The notes under the pieces: generated by a model | Databases searched by the model: none | Told to the model about the DNA's origin: nothing | Seen by the model: the letters and a program-made list of their open reading frames with translations, nothing else | Source: Desulfobacterales bacterium | GTDB taxonomy: Bacteria; Desulfobacterota; Desulfobulbia; Desulfobulbales; VMSU01 | Length of the DNA: 32,267 nt | Assembly: GCA_011330685.1 (NCBI GenBank) | Contig: DRPV01000058.1 | Span: 1 to 32,267 of the forward strand | Direction: 5' to 3' | Shown: one piece after another, positions 7,346 through 16,570 of the stretch | Layout: each line of letters starts with the position of its first letter | How positions within the stretch are numbered: position 1 is the stretch's first letter | Made by a program: the position numbers and the translations under genes

Positions 7346-8809
7346 ATGATTAAACCTGACTTGTCCACATTTAAGGAATTGGCGGCCGAGTCCGGCATGG
7401 TTCCTGTCTGTCGTGAGATTGTGGCAGATATGGACACGCCTCTCACCGCCTTTGCCAAGGTCGCTGCCGGCCGCCGGCATGTATTCCTCTTAGAGAGCCT
7501 TCAGGGAGGCGAGAAATGGGGCCGCTATTCATTCATCGGCCTGGAGCCCCTTGCCACCTTTCGCAGCTCCGGCTCAAAAATAGATATCAGCGGCCGGGAG
7601 CAGACCGGCGATCCCATCGCGGCCTTAAAGGAGCTGCTGGCCTCCTTTCGCACCTGTGATACCAGTTATCTGCCCCGTTTTTTTGGCGGGGCAGTGGGCT
7701 ATATGGGTTACGATATGGTGCGTTTCATGGAGCGGCTGCCGGAGACGAATCAGCCTCTTGATATTCCCGATTCATCATTTATGATTCCCCGCATAGTTCT
7801 GGTCTGTGACAATCTCTGTCAGACCATCGCCGTGGTTAATTGCGTGGCCATTGCCGATGATCTTGACCCTGCCGCGCAGTACCAGGATGCCCTGGCGGAA
7901 ATAGCCGAGATTACCGCCCTGCTTGCCGGGCCGATTCCCCCTCACCTCACCGCTGAGCCGGAGGAGGAGCTGAAGCACGATTTTACCGCCAATATGTCAC
8001 GGGATGAGTTCACTGCCATGGTGGCCCGGGCCCAGGAGTATATCATGGCCGGTGATGTTATTCAGGTGGTACTCTCCCAGAGGTTTCACAGTAAGACCAA
8101 GCTCTCACCCTTCGCCCTCTATCGGGCTTTGCGCCATATTAATCCCAGTCCCTATCTTTTTTATGTCCAGCTTGATGATATTATTCAAATTGGTTCTTCG
8201 CCGGAGATTCTGGTGCGGCTCGATAATAATAATGTCGAGGTGCGTCCCATTGCCGGTACCCGTAAGCGCGGGCGGAATGAGGCCGAGGACAGCACCCTGG
8301 AAGAGGAGTTGCTGGCCGATCCCAAGGAACGGGCCGAGCATTTGATGCTGGTGGATCTGGGTCGTAATGATCTGGGGCGGGTGGCACGATACGGTACAGT
8401 GGAGACCCGCGACTTGATGGTGGTTGAACGCTATAGTCACGTGATGCATATTGTCTCCGGTGTGCATGGTGAACTTAAACCGGGACTGGATCAGTTTGAT
8501 GTCCTGCGGGCCTGCTTTCCGGCCGGGACGGTGAGCGGCGCGCCCAAAATCAGGGCCATGGAGATTATTGAGGAACTGGAACCGGAGCGCCGGGGGCCGT
8601 ACGCCGGGGCGGTGGGTTATTTCGGTTTTTCCGGCAATATGGATATTTGTATTACTATTCGTACCTTTCTGATGCGGGGCGATGATCTCTGGGTTCAGGC
8701 CGGGGCTGGTATTGTAGCGGATTCTGATCCGGAGGCTGAATTTGAAGAGACCATTAATAAGGCTATGGGATTGCGCAAGGCGGTTGAATTAGCCGAGAAG
8801 GGGTTATAG
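7346..8809 (+). CDS. trpE: Anthranilate synthase component I
   Basis: [89 protein letters not shown] at 7346 preferred. Confidence 0.97.
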   Translation: MIKPDLSTFKELAAESGMVPVCREIVADMDTPLTAFAKVAAGRRHVFLLESLQGGEKWGRYSFIGLEPLATFRSSGSKIDISGREQTGDPIAALKELLASFRTCDTSYLPRFFGGAVGYMGYDMVRFMERLPETNQPLDIPDSSFMIPRIVLVCDNLCQTIAVVNCVAIADDLDPAAQYQDALAEIAEITALLAGPIPPHLTAEPEEELKHDFTANMSRDEFTAMVARAQEYIMAGDVIQVVLSQRFHSKTKLSPFALYRALRHINPSPYLFYVQLDDIIQIGSSPEILVRLDNNNVEVRPIAGTRKRGRNEAEDSTLEEELLADPKERAEHLMLVDLGRNDLGRVARYGTVETRDLMVVERYSHVMHIVSGVHGELKPGLDQFDVLRACFPAGTVSGAPKIRAMEIIEELEPERRGPYAGAVGYFGFSGNMDICITIRTFLMRGDDLWVQAGAGIVADSDPEAEFEETINKAMGLRKAVELAEKGL

Positions 8810-8813
8810 GGCT

Positions 8814-9380
8814 GTGCTTGTAATAATTGATAATTATGATTCGTTTACCTATAATATCGTCCAGACAATCGGCGGTTTTGGGGTGGAAATAAAGGTCTTC
8901 CGTAATGACGAGATTACCATCGCCGGGCTGGAGGCTCTGGCGCCCGATCATCTCCTCATTTCCCCTGGCCCCTGTACGCCGGATAAGGCCGGTATCTCCA
9001 TTCCGGCCATCAGGCATTTCGCCGGCCGCCTGCCCATCCTCGGTGTCTGTCTTGGTCATCAGGCCATTGGCGAGGCCTTTGGCGGCAAGGTGGTGCGGGC
9101 CGGGCGGGTGATGCACGGTAAGACCAGCATGATTGAGCATGACGGGCTGGGGGTGTTTGAGGGGCTGCCCAATCCCTTTGCCGCCATGCGCTATCACTCT
9201 CTGATTGTCGATGAAGACCTCCCCGAATGCCTTATGGCAACGGCTCATACTCCGGAGGGTGAATTAATGGGGCTGCGGCATAAGACCATGAAGGTGGAGG
9301 GGGTGCAGTTTCACCCCGAATCCATCATGACCCCGGACGGTGTGCAGCTCTTAAAGAATTTTGTCGCCCAGACGCCTTGA
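8814..9380 (+). CDS. trpG: Anthranilate synthase component II (glutamine amidotransferase)
   Basis: GTG start; [56 protein letters not shown]. Confidence 0.96.
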   Translation: MLVIIDNYDSFTYNIVQTIGGFGVEIKVFRNDEITIAGLEALAPDHLLISPGPCTPDKAGISIPAIRHFAGRLPILGVCLGHQAIGEAFGGKVVRAGRVMHGKTSMIEHDGLGVFEGLPNPFAAMRYHSLIVDEDLPECLMATAHTPEGELMGLRHKTMKVEGVQFHPESIMTPDGVQLLKNFVAQTP

Positions 9381-9422
9381 ATTTGTTGTTCGTTTACATA
9401 CCAATTACTGTACCCCGAAAAA

Positions 9423-10448
9423 ATGATTAAAGAAGCCTTATCCACGCTTGTGGACGGTCGTGATCTCGATGAGAAGAGGATGATCACGGTAATGAATGAA
9501 ATTATGTCCGGCGACTGTACCGATGCCCAGATTGGTGCCTTTATCACCGCTCTGCGGATAAAGGGGGAGACAGTGGCTGAGATTACCGGGGCCGCCCGGC
9601 TGATGCGCCGGAAGGCGGTAACCGTTGAGGCCGCGGGCCCGGATGAATTGCTCCTTGATATAGTTGGTACCGGCGGCGATTCTTCGGGTACCTTCAATGT
9701 TTCCACCACTTCCGCCTTTGTGGCGGCCGGGGCTGGAGCGGCGGTGGCCAAACATGGCAACCGTTCCGTTTCCAGCCGCTGCGGCAGCGCCGATGTCCTT
9801 GAGGCCCTGGGTGTTGATCTCAATATGAGTCCGGCCCGGATTGGTCAATGCGTGCGTGAAATTGGTATCGGTTTTATGTTCGCCCCCATGATGCACGGGG
9901 CGATGAAATATGCCATCGGCCCCCGGCGGGAGATTGCGATTCGGACGATTTTTAATATCCTGGGCCCCTTAACCAATCCGGCGGCGGCCAACGTCTATCT
10001 TTTAGGGGTCTATGAGCCGGCTCTTACTGAGATTATGGCAGAGGTCTTAAATAATTTCGGGGTTAAACGAGCCCTGGTGGTCTGCGGGGCCGGTAATATT
10101 GACGAGATAACCACCACCGGCACTACCAGGGTTTCAGAGACTGATGGTCATAAGGTCACCACCTATAATATTAACCCCGAGGACTATGGTCTGGCCCCGG
10201 CAACTCTAAACGATATTAAGGGCGGGGAGACGGCGCAGGAATCGGCTCGTCAATTGCGGGATGTTCTGTCAGGGAAACCAGGCCCCTGTTATGACGTGGT
10301 TGTCTTTAACGCCGGGGCCGCCCTCTGGGCTGCGGATCGGGCCGCTGATATCGCCTCCGGTATTGAACTGGCGCGGCAGACTATTGATTCAGGGGCGGCT
10401 TTGATTAAACTGGAGGCCCTGGCGGCCTTTTGCGGCAATGATTCTTGA
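9423..10448 (+). CDS. trpD: Anthranilate phosphoribosyltransferase
   Basis: DIVGTGGDSSGTFNVST, KHGNRSVSSRCGSADVLEALG, RTIFNILGPLTNPA. Confidence 0.97.
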   Translation: MIKEALSTLVDGRDLDEKRMITVMNEIMSGDCTDAQIGAFITALRIKGETVAEITGAARLMRRKAVTVEAAGPDELLLDIVGTGGDSSGTFNVSTTSAFVAAGAGAAVAKHGNRSVSSRCGSADVLEALGVDLNMSPARIGQCVREIGIGFMFAPMMHGAMKYAIGPRREIAIRTIFNILGPLTNPAAANVYLLGVYEPALTEIMAEVLNNFGVKRALVVCGAGNIDEITTTGTTRVSETDGHKVTTYNINPEDYGLAPATLNDIKGGETAQESARQLRDVLSGKPGPCYDVVVFNAGAALWAADRAADIASGIELARQTIDSGAALIKLEALAAFCGNDS

Positions 10449-11220
10449 TACCATAGTTGAATATAAACGGCAGGAGGTGGCAGGGCTCAAGGCTCAAGGC
10501 GGGCCGCGGCCGCCGGAGATGGAGATTGCGCCGCCGCGTGGTTTTAAGAGTGCTCTGTTGAATTACGAGGGGGTGGCGGTCATCGCCGAGGCCAAAAAGG
10601 CCTCGCCCTCCAAGGGCCTGATCTGCCCGGATTTTGAGCCGGCGGCAATCGCCCGTGATTATGAAAAGGGCGGAGCTCAGGCCATGTCCGTTCTTACGGA
10701 TGAACATTTTTTCCAGGGCTCTCTGTCCTATATCCCAGCGGTGCGGAGTGCGGTGAATCTGCCGGTGCTGCGCAAGGAATTTATTATTGATGAGATCCAG
10801 ATTCGGGAGGCGGCCCTCTACGGCGCCGATGCTATTCTGCTCATAGCCGCCATTCTCGACGATCAGGAGATGGCGGATTATCTGCTTCAGGCCAGGGAAC
10901 TGGGGCTGGATGTTTTGGTCGAGGCGCATGACGAAAGGGAGGCGGAACGGTCTTTAAAGGCAGGTGCTGATCTCATCGGGATCAATAATCGTAATCTTCG
11001 TGATTTTACAGTGGATATTGAGACAACTTTCAGGGTAATGGCCGAATTACCGGCAGCGGTGCCGGTGGTCAGTGAATCAGCGATTAAAGACGCTGCCGAT
11101 ATGCGGCGTTTGGCGGAACACGGGGTGTGTGCCGCTCTTATCGGTGAATCCTTAATGCGGGCGCCTGATCGCTCTCTGGCTCTGCGTGACCTGCGTCAGC
11201 CCTTTCCCGTTAACCAGTAA
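10438..11220 (+). CDS. trpC: Indole-3-glycerol phosphate synthase
   Basis: AEAKKASPSKGLI, VLTDEHFFQGSL, LRKEFIIDEIQI, DLIGINNRNLRDF, VSESAI; overlaps trpD by 11 bp. Confidence 0.96.
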   Translation: MILDTIVEYKRQEVAGLKAQGGPRPPEMEIAPPRGFKSALLNYEGVAVIAEAKKASPSKGLICPDFEPAAIARDYEKGGAQAMSVLTDEHFFQGSLSYIPAVRSAVNLPVLRKEFIIDEIQIREAALYGADAILLIAAILDDQEMADYLLQARELGLDVLVEAHDEREAERSLKAGADLIGINNRNLRDFTVDIETTFRVMAELPAAVPVVSESAIKDAADMRRLAEHGVCAALIGESLMRAPDRSLALRDLRQPFPVNQ

Positions 11221-11237
11221 AGAGGACAAAAAAATTA

Positions 11238-11879
11238 ATGGTTCCGCGAACGAGAATCAAGGTGTGCGGTATTACAGAGCAAGGTGAGGCCGAGGCCCTT
11301 GCCCGTCTCGGAGTAGATGCCCTGGGCTTTATCTTTTATAAGGAAAGTCCGCGTTATATTGAGCCGGAAGCGGCCCGTAAAATTATCAGCAGTCTGCCAC
11401 CCTTTGTCGATACCCAGGGGGTATTTGTCAACGAAGATCCAGACCTGGTCAATGATATTGCCCAATATTGTTCCCTGAGCTTTGTGCAGCTGCATGGTTC
11501 TGAACCGGTTAAATATTGTCAAGCCATTAACACCCCCATAATAAAGGCCTTTCAAATAAAAGGCAGAGAAAGCCTGGATGAAATTAAACCATTTGAGGAG
11601 TTAACCAAGGGCTTTCTGTTAGACACCTATCATCCTGAACTGGCTGGCGGTACCGGAGAGAAATTTGACTGGCAGCTTCTTGCCGATTGTTTAATCCCCA
11701 AGCCCTTTATTTTAGCCGGCGGTCTTAATGCCGGTAATGTGGAAGAGGCGGTTAGAATAACCCGGCCCTGGGCAGTGGATGTTAACTCGGGGGTGGAAAG
11801 TTCCGCCGGTCATAAGGATATCTCCCTGGTTGCGGAGGTTATGGCGGCAGTCAGAAGGGCGGACAACTCGAAAATGTAA
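11238..11879 (+). CDS. trpF: Phosphoribosylanthranilate isomerase
   Basis: RIKVCGITEQGEAEA...ALGFIFYKESPRYIEPE, VQLHGSEP, LAGGLNAGNVEEAV, DVNSGVESSAGHKD. Confidence 0.95.
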   Translation: MVPRTRIKVCGITEQGEAEALARLGVDALGFIFYKESPRYIEPEAARKIISSLPPFVDTQGVFVNEDPDLVNDIAQYCSLSFVQLHGSEPVKYCQAINTPIIKAFQIKGRESLDEIKPFEELTKGFLLDTYHPELAGGTGEKFDWQLLADCLIPKPFILAGGLNAGNVEEAVRITRPWAVDVNSGVESSAGHKDISLVAEVMAAVRRADNSKM

Positions 11880-11884
11880 AAGAA

Positions 11885-11918
11885 TTGAGTGAGCGGGGAG
11901 AGAGTCCCGCCCACTCAA
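11885..11918. terminator. Putative hairpin at the end of trpEGDCF
   Basis: TTGAGTG-A-GCGGGGA...TCCCGC-C-CACTCAA dyad 6 nt after trpF stop; no clear T-tract. Confidence 0.5.
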
Positions 11919-12240
11919 TAAGAGAGAGACATTAATATATATACAACATATTTCCCGTCTGCCAATATGGCAAATTGTCGCATAATCCACTGCCGCCTTT
12001 TATAACACCATGCCCGGCCGCCCAGGCACAACGAAACATGAACGCCGTGGCAAGGCCGGGAACCTTGGCAGGTGACTTCTATATAAAAGGCTTAGACGTC
12101 CGTCTGTATTGTCGACGCAGTATTTAACTGTTCCTTATAATTCCCCTTCCCATCTTTATCAGTTCCCCGTTCTTTCCTCGTTCATCTATAGTATTAACCT
12201 GTTATTTGTTGAAAAAACGCGGTGTTGGGGAATATATATG

Positions 12241-12270
12241 TTGACTTTATAGATTTTTTGACCATAAAAT
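12241..12270 (+). promoter_or_regulatory. Putative sigma-70-type promoter
   Basis: TTGACT (12241-12246), 18-nt spacer, TAAAAT (12265-12270), in AT-rich DNA upstream of the next gene set. Confidence 0.45.
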
Positions 12271-12400
12271 TAAGTTTATCCATTGTCTATTCCTGCTTAA
12301 AATACAAGAAGATACCAAACTATTTAAAATTGAGGCTGCGGCGGCTATGCACCCCCAGGGCGGGATGGTGAGGCTTAAAGCAAGAGGGGTAAATATCATA

Positions 12401-12757
12401 ATGGAGAAAACCATTCAGGAGTTACGGCGGATAATTTCTTTTAAGGACACAACCCAGGCCGGGGATATAGTCCTGACCGCCATTGCTGAGCCCAAATCAG
12501 TTTTTTACGCTCTAATTGTGGATATCACTCCCGATCAGGCTAAACGTGACTGGTGGCAGTTGACCATGCACATCCTGGGGCTGCCGCCCCAGAAGGTAAC
12601 CTGGGCTCTGCGTGAACCCCAATTCAGCGGCCGCGAAATTTTTACCATGAACGGTATAGAACATTTTATGCAGGCTGTTGACTTTGGGCCGGTTGCCGCG
12701 CCGCCTGCTTCTAAGCCTCCCGAGCGCAAGAAAGCTGTTTTGCGGGTGGTGAAGTGA
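12401..12757 (+). CDS. Small hypothetical protein
   Basis: Ends 3 nt before thiL; MEKTIQELRRIISFKDTTQAGDIVLTAIAEPKSVFYALIVDITPD...; ATG 12401 preferred over 12347. Confidence 0.75.
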   Translation: MEKTIQELRRIISFKDTTQAGDIVLTAIAEPKSVFYALIVDITPDQAKRDWWQLTMHILGLPPQKVTWALREPQFSGREIFTMNGIEHFMQAVDFGPVAAPPASKPPERKKAVLRVVK

Positions 12758-12760
12758 GGC

Positions 12761-13744
12761 ATGGTCTCGGAACGTCAGCTTATAGATTATATCAAAGGGG
12801 CAGCAGGTAAGGTTCCGGAGCGGGTAGATGGTATTGGCGATGATTGTGCCGTTTTTGGTTGTCGGGAGGGCTGTAAGCAGCTGGTAAGCGTTGATACTCT
12901 GGTGGAGGGGGTACATTTTGATCTTACCTGGCATGGCCCGCGGGAACTCGGTCATAAGGCGGCGGCGGTAAATATAAGCGATATTGCCGCCATGGGCGGT
13001 AAGCCGTGTTTTGCTCTGCTCTCTATGGCTCTGCCGGCCCGCTTGGATTTTGCCTGGCTCACCGCCTTTACCGAAGGCTTCACGGCTGAGTTAAAGGAGT
13101 ACGGGGTTGTGCTTGTCGGCGGCGATACTGTAGCCTCTCCGGAGGGTTTATTGTTGTCTGTCACCATTATTGGTGAGGCTGAGGAGGGCCGTATTTTATA
13201 TCGCTCCGGGGCCGGGGTCGATGATGTAATTATGGTCAGCGGCTCCTTGGGTGATGCTGCCCTGGGCTTAAAGCTCTGTCGTGAGGGGCGGCAGGCCTCC
13301 TGGCCGCAGCTGGCCGCGGCCCATCTCACTCCACGGCCGGAGGTGGCCCTGGGCCGTCATCTTGCCGCCGCCGGCAGCGGGGTAACGGCCATGCTTGATA
13401 TGTCCGACGGCCTGGCTACTGATCTGGCCCATATGTGCGCGGCCAGCGGTCTGGGCGCGCGTATTAATGCCGATTGGCTTCCTATCTCTGTTTCTGCCCG
13501 GCAGGCGGCTCTGGATCTTGAGATAGACGTCCTGGATTCGGCCCTTGGCGGTGGTGAGGATTACAGGCTGCTCTTCACCTGTCCGGCGGCCGTTGAAGAG
13601 GACTTGAGACGGGAGGTAAAGGCTGTCCTTAAACGGCAGATATTCAGGATCGGGAAGATGATACCCGGCTGCGGGGTTCTGCTTTGCGGTCGGGATGGGG
13701 AACGGGATGTTTCATTTCAGGGCTATGAACACTTAACCAGGTGA
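12761..13744 (+). CDS. thiL: Thiamine-monophosphate kinase
   Basis: GIGDDCAVF, VDTLVEGVHFD, LGHKAAAVNISDIAAMGGKP, GGDTV, DMSDGLATDLAHM. Confidence 0.95.
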   Translation: MVSERQLIDYIKGAAGKVPERVDGIGDDCAVFGCREGCKQLVSVDTLVEGVHFDLTWHGPRELGHKAAAVNISDIAAMGGKPCFALLSMALPARLDFAWLTAFTEGFTAELKEYGVVLVGGDTVASPEGLLLSVTIIGEAEEGRILYRSGAGVDDVIMVSGSLGDAALGLKLCREGRQASWPQLAAAHLTPRPEVALGRHLAAAGSGVTAMLDMSDGLATDLAHMCAASGLGARINADWLPISVSARQAALDLEIDVLDSALGGGEDYRLLFTCPAAVEEDLRREVKAVLKRQIFRIGKMIPGCGVLLCGRDGERDVSFQGYEHLTR

Positions 13745-13747
13745 ACT

Positions 13748-16474
13748 ATGTCGGGACTTGCTGAAAGTATAAATGTTGAGCGCATCCCCACTCTGCCCGC
13801 GGTGGCAGTTGAGGCCATTCGTCTGTTAGAGGGTGATCCTTCTAACTTTGAGTCGGTGGCAGATTTGTTGCGTAACGATCAGGTGTTGTCCGGCCGCATT
13901 CTCCGCTATGCCAATGCCGCCTTTGTTGGAGCTCGCCAGAGGATTACTTCCATTCCCCGGGCCATTTCTCTTTTGGGGTTTAATACCGTCCGCGGCTTGA
14001 TACTCTCGGTTTCGGTCTTTGACTGCTTTTCCGATGCCGCCCAGGAACGGCTTGATGGGCTGGTTAATTTCTGGCTTCATGCCATCGGGGTGGCGGCCGC
14101 CTCTGAACTGCTGGCCGAGAAGTTGGGCTTTGCCAATGTTGATGAGGCCTATCTCGCGGGGCTGGTACATGATATCGGTAAATTGATCTGCTATCAACAG
14201 ATGCCGGATGAGTTCAGTGAGGTTTGTCTTGAGCTGGAGAAACAGGGTGGGTATTCCACCGACGCCCCTCTGGCCCTTGATGTTGAGCGGCGCAAGATGG
14301 GGCTGGATCATACCGATGCCGGTCGTATTGCCGCTGAACAATGGATGTTTCCCGAGGCCTTAGTCAAGGCTTTGGCCGCTCATCACCAGCCCGTACCTGA
14401 GGCGATTAAACCGGAGAAGGAAAATCTTTACCAGTTGGTACGTTTTGCCGACGCAATCTGTGTCTGTCACAATATCGGCTCCAGTTATTTTTTTTCCACC
14501 GGGGCCTATGATCATCAACATTATCATTTCGCTCTGGAAAACTTTATGCTCTTAAACGGTATAAAGGGCGGAGAGATTGATGACCTGGTGACGGAGGTTG
14601 TGAAACGTATCGAAAAAATGGCTGTGGTCATGGGTTTCCATGATTCGGAGACCTATCAGCATCTGCTGTCTTCCGCTAATGTTAGTTTGGGAGCGATGAG
14701 TGTTGATCTGGACCAGCAGAACAATGAGCTGCTGGCGGCCAACCGGGTTTTAGATGCGGCCTGCGGCCTGGGACGAAGCCTGAAACCGGGGCTGACCATT
14801 GCTGAAGCCCTGCGGGAGATACTGCTGGCGGCCCAGGAGGCCTTTGGAGTTAAGCGTTGTTTATGCCTGGCCTTAGATGATGGTGAAGCTCATTTCCGTG
14901 GCCAGATATACAGCGGCGGCGAGTTTGCCGAGTTTTCAGTGCCGCACCATGGAGGCCCGGTGGTCAAGCCCGAGGCCGATATGGAGACGGAGGCCCTGCA
15001 GCAGTTGAGACGGGTGAGCCTGGAATTTGAGGAGGGTACAATCATGGAATCCGGGGTTGCCGAGATTATTGCCGGCTCGGAGTTCATGGCCGGTTTTTTC
15101 CTTGGTGATCAAAAGTCTCATGGCCGGGTGGAGCGTATAATCGGCGAATTATTGGTGGATTTTAAGGATGCCTCGCCGCCGGTAGCTGATCTGGCTGTTA
15201 TGCGGCGTAATTTTGAGTTGTTGTCCACGGCCGCGGCTAATGGTATTGACCGTATCCTCATGGAAAAGGATCTGAGTCGCCAGGCCAGGGCTATGGAGGC
15301 CGAGGCCCGTAAGCTGGAGGAACATCAACGCCAGCTCTTTAATACTCACCGTCTGGCCACGGTGGGACGGTTGGCGGCTGGTGCCGCCCATGAAATTAAT
15401 AATCCCCTGACCATTATTTCCTTGAATCTCCAGATTATGCAGCGTCTGTTGGTTAAGCAGCCCGATGATGAACTGCGCCACCGGCTGGAGGTTATTGCCG
15501 ATCAGGAACGGCGGATCTCCAAAATTATTGGTGATCTCATGGGATTTGCCCGCCCCAATGAACCAAAGTTTACCTCAGCCCAGGTCGGGGAGTGTATGGA
15601 TCTGGTTCTCGGAGTGCTGGGTGACCGGGTCTCTGTCTCTAAAATTGAAATCGTTAATAATATTCCGGCGGATTTACCTCCTGTTTTTGTCGATGCCATG
15701 CAGATTGAGCAGGTTTTTATGAATCTCCTGATTAACGCTATTCACGCCATGCCTAAGGGCGGGCGTCTGGAACTGCGGGGCGGGGTTGACGGTCATGAGC
15801 GGGTGGTTATCGCCGTTGTGGACAATGGGGTTGGTATTTCCAGGGAAAATATCGGCAAGATATTTGATCCATTTTTTACCACCAAGAGAGAAGGGGAAGG
15901 CACGGGGCTGGGGTTGGCAGTATGTCACTCTATTATTGAGCATAACGGCGGTATTTTGCAGGTGGAGAGTGTGGTGGGTGAGGGTAGTACCTTCAGCGTC
16001 CGACTCCCCATTGACCATGGGGTGCAGCTGCGGGATTTAAAAAAGGCAGTGGATCAGAAGACTGCGCGCGGTGATGAACAGCATGAGATCTGCCGAATCC
16101 TGATTATTGATGATGAACGTCTGCTTAATGAGATGCTGCAGGAATGTCTGAGGGCGGCGGGATATAATGTGGATGGGGCCTATGATGGAGTGGAGGGTAT
16201 CGGCATGCTGCGCTACCAGAAATATCATCTTATTCTACTTGATGTCCGCATGCCCCGTAAGGACGGCCTGGAGGTTCTGAAATTTGTTAATCGGGAATTC
16301 CCGGATATTCCCGTCATTATTGTCACCGGTCTGGCATCGCTGCAGGAGATTAAGAATACCGTGAAGATGGGGGCCTTTGCCTGTCTGAAAAAGCCCTTTG
16401 TTTTGGATAAGGTCTTAACAACGGTTAACAAGGCCCTGGCCTTGAAGTGTAAACACGGGCAGGTTATAACGTAA
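13748..16474 (+). CDS. HDOD domain-histidine kinase-REC fusion protein
   Basis: N-terminal HDOD (RIPTLPAVAVEAIRLLE...LLGFNTVRGLILS...AGLVHDIGKLI), H-box RLAAGAAHEINNPLTIISLN, GTGLGLAVCHSII, C-terminal REC (ILIIDDERLLNE...LILLDVRMPRKDG...KKPF). Confidence 0.93.
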   Translation: MSGLAESINVERIPTLPAVAVEAIRLLEGDPSNFESVADLLRNDQVLSGRILRYANAAFVGARQRITSIPRAISLLGFNTVRGLILSVSVFDCFSDAAQERLDGLVNFWLHAIGVAAASELLAEKLGFANVDEAYLAGLVHDIGKLICYQQMPDEFSEVCLELEKQGGYSTDAPLALDVERRKMGLDHTDAGRIAAEQWMFPEALVKALAAHHQPVPEAIKPEKENLYQLVRFADAICVCHNIGSSYFFSTGAYDHQHYHFALENFMLLNGIKGGEIDDLVTEVVKRIEKMAVVMGFHDSETYQHLLSSANVSLGAMSVDLDQQNNELLAANRVLDAACGLGRSLKPGLTIAEALREILLAAQEAFGVKRCLCLALDDGEAHFRGQIYSGGEFAEFSVPHHGGPVVKPEADMETEALQQLRRVSLEFEEGTIMESGVAEIIAGSEFMAGFFLGDQKSHGRVERIIGELLVDFKDASPPVADLAVMRRNFELLSTAAANGIDRILMEKDLSRQARAMEAEARKLEEHQRQLFNTHRLATVGRLAAGAAHEINNPLTIISLNLQIMQRLLVKQPDDELRHRLEVIADQERRISKIIGDLMGFARPNEPKFTSAQVGECMDLVLGVLGDRVSVSKIEIVNNIPADLPPVFVDAMQIEQVFMNLLINAIHAMPKGGRLELRGGVDGHERVVIAVVDNGVGISRENIGKIFDPFFTTKREGEGTGLGLAVCHSIIEHNGGILQVESVVGEGSTFSVRLPIDHGVQLRDLKKAVDQKTARGDEQHEICRILIIDDERLLNEMLQECLRAAGYNVDGAYDGVEGIGMLRYQKYHLILLDVRMPRKDGLEVLKFVNREFPDIPVIIVTGLASLQEIKNTVKMGAFACLKKPFVLDKVLTTVNKALALKCKHGQVIT

Positions 16475-16507
16475 GCGCTCCATGAGCACCGCCCCTGAAA
16501 CGCTTAC
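16471..16507. repeat. Palindromic mini-element GTAAGCGCTCCATGAGCACCGCCCCTGAAACGCTTAC
   Basis: 7-bp perfect terminal inverted repeats GTAAGCG/CGCTTAC; shares CCCCTGAAACGCTTAC with 24965-24987; contains the TAA stop of the HDOD-kinase gene. Confidence 0.8.
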
Positions 16508-16570
16508 AGATTTTATTTTCCCCTGTGTTAAGGGGAGAATGTGTCTTCTGTGCCCTGTGGTGAATTTTTT

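Noticed and set aside
8390-8410. TGGCACGATACGGTAC as a second sigma-54 site
   Set aside because: Has the -24 half only, lacks the TTGC -12 element, and lies within trpE coding sequence.
9618-9628. GTAACCGTTGA inside trpD resembling the repeat end
   Set aside because: Lies in conserved coding sequence, has no partner inverted end or flanking duplication; coincidental.
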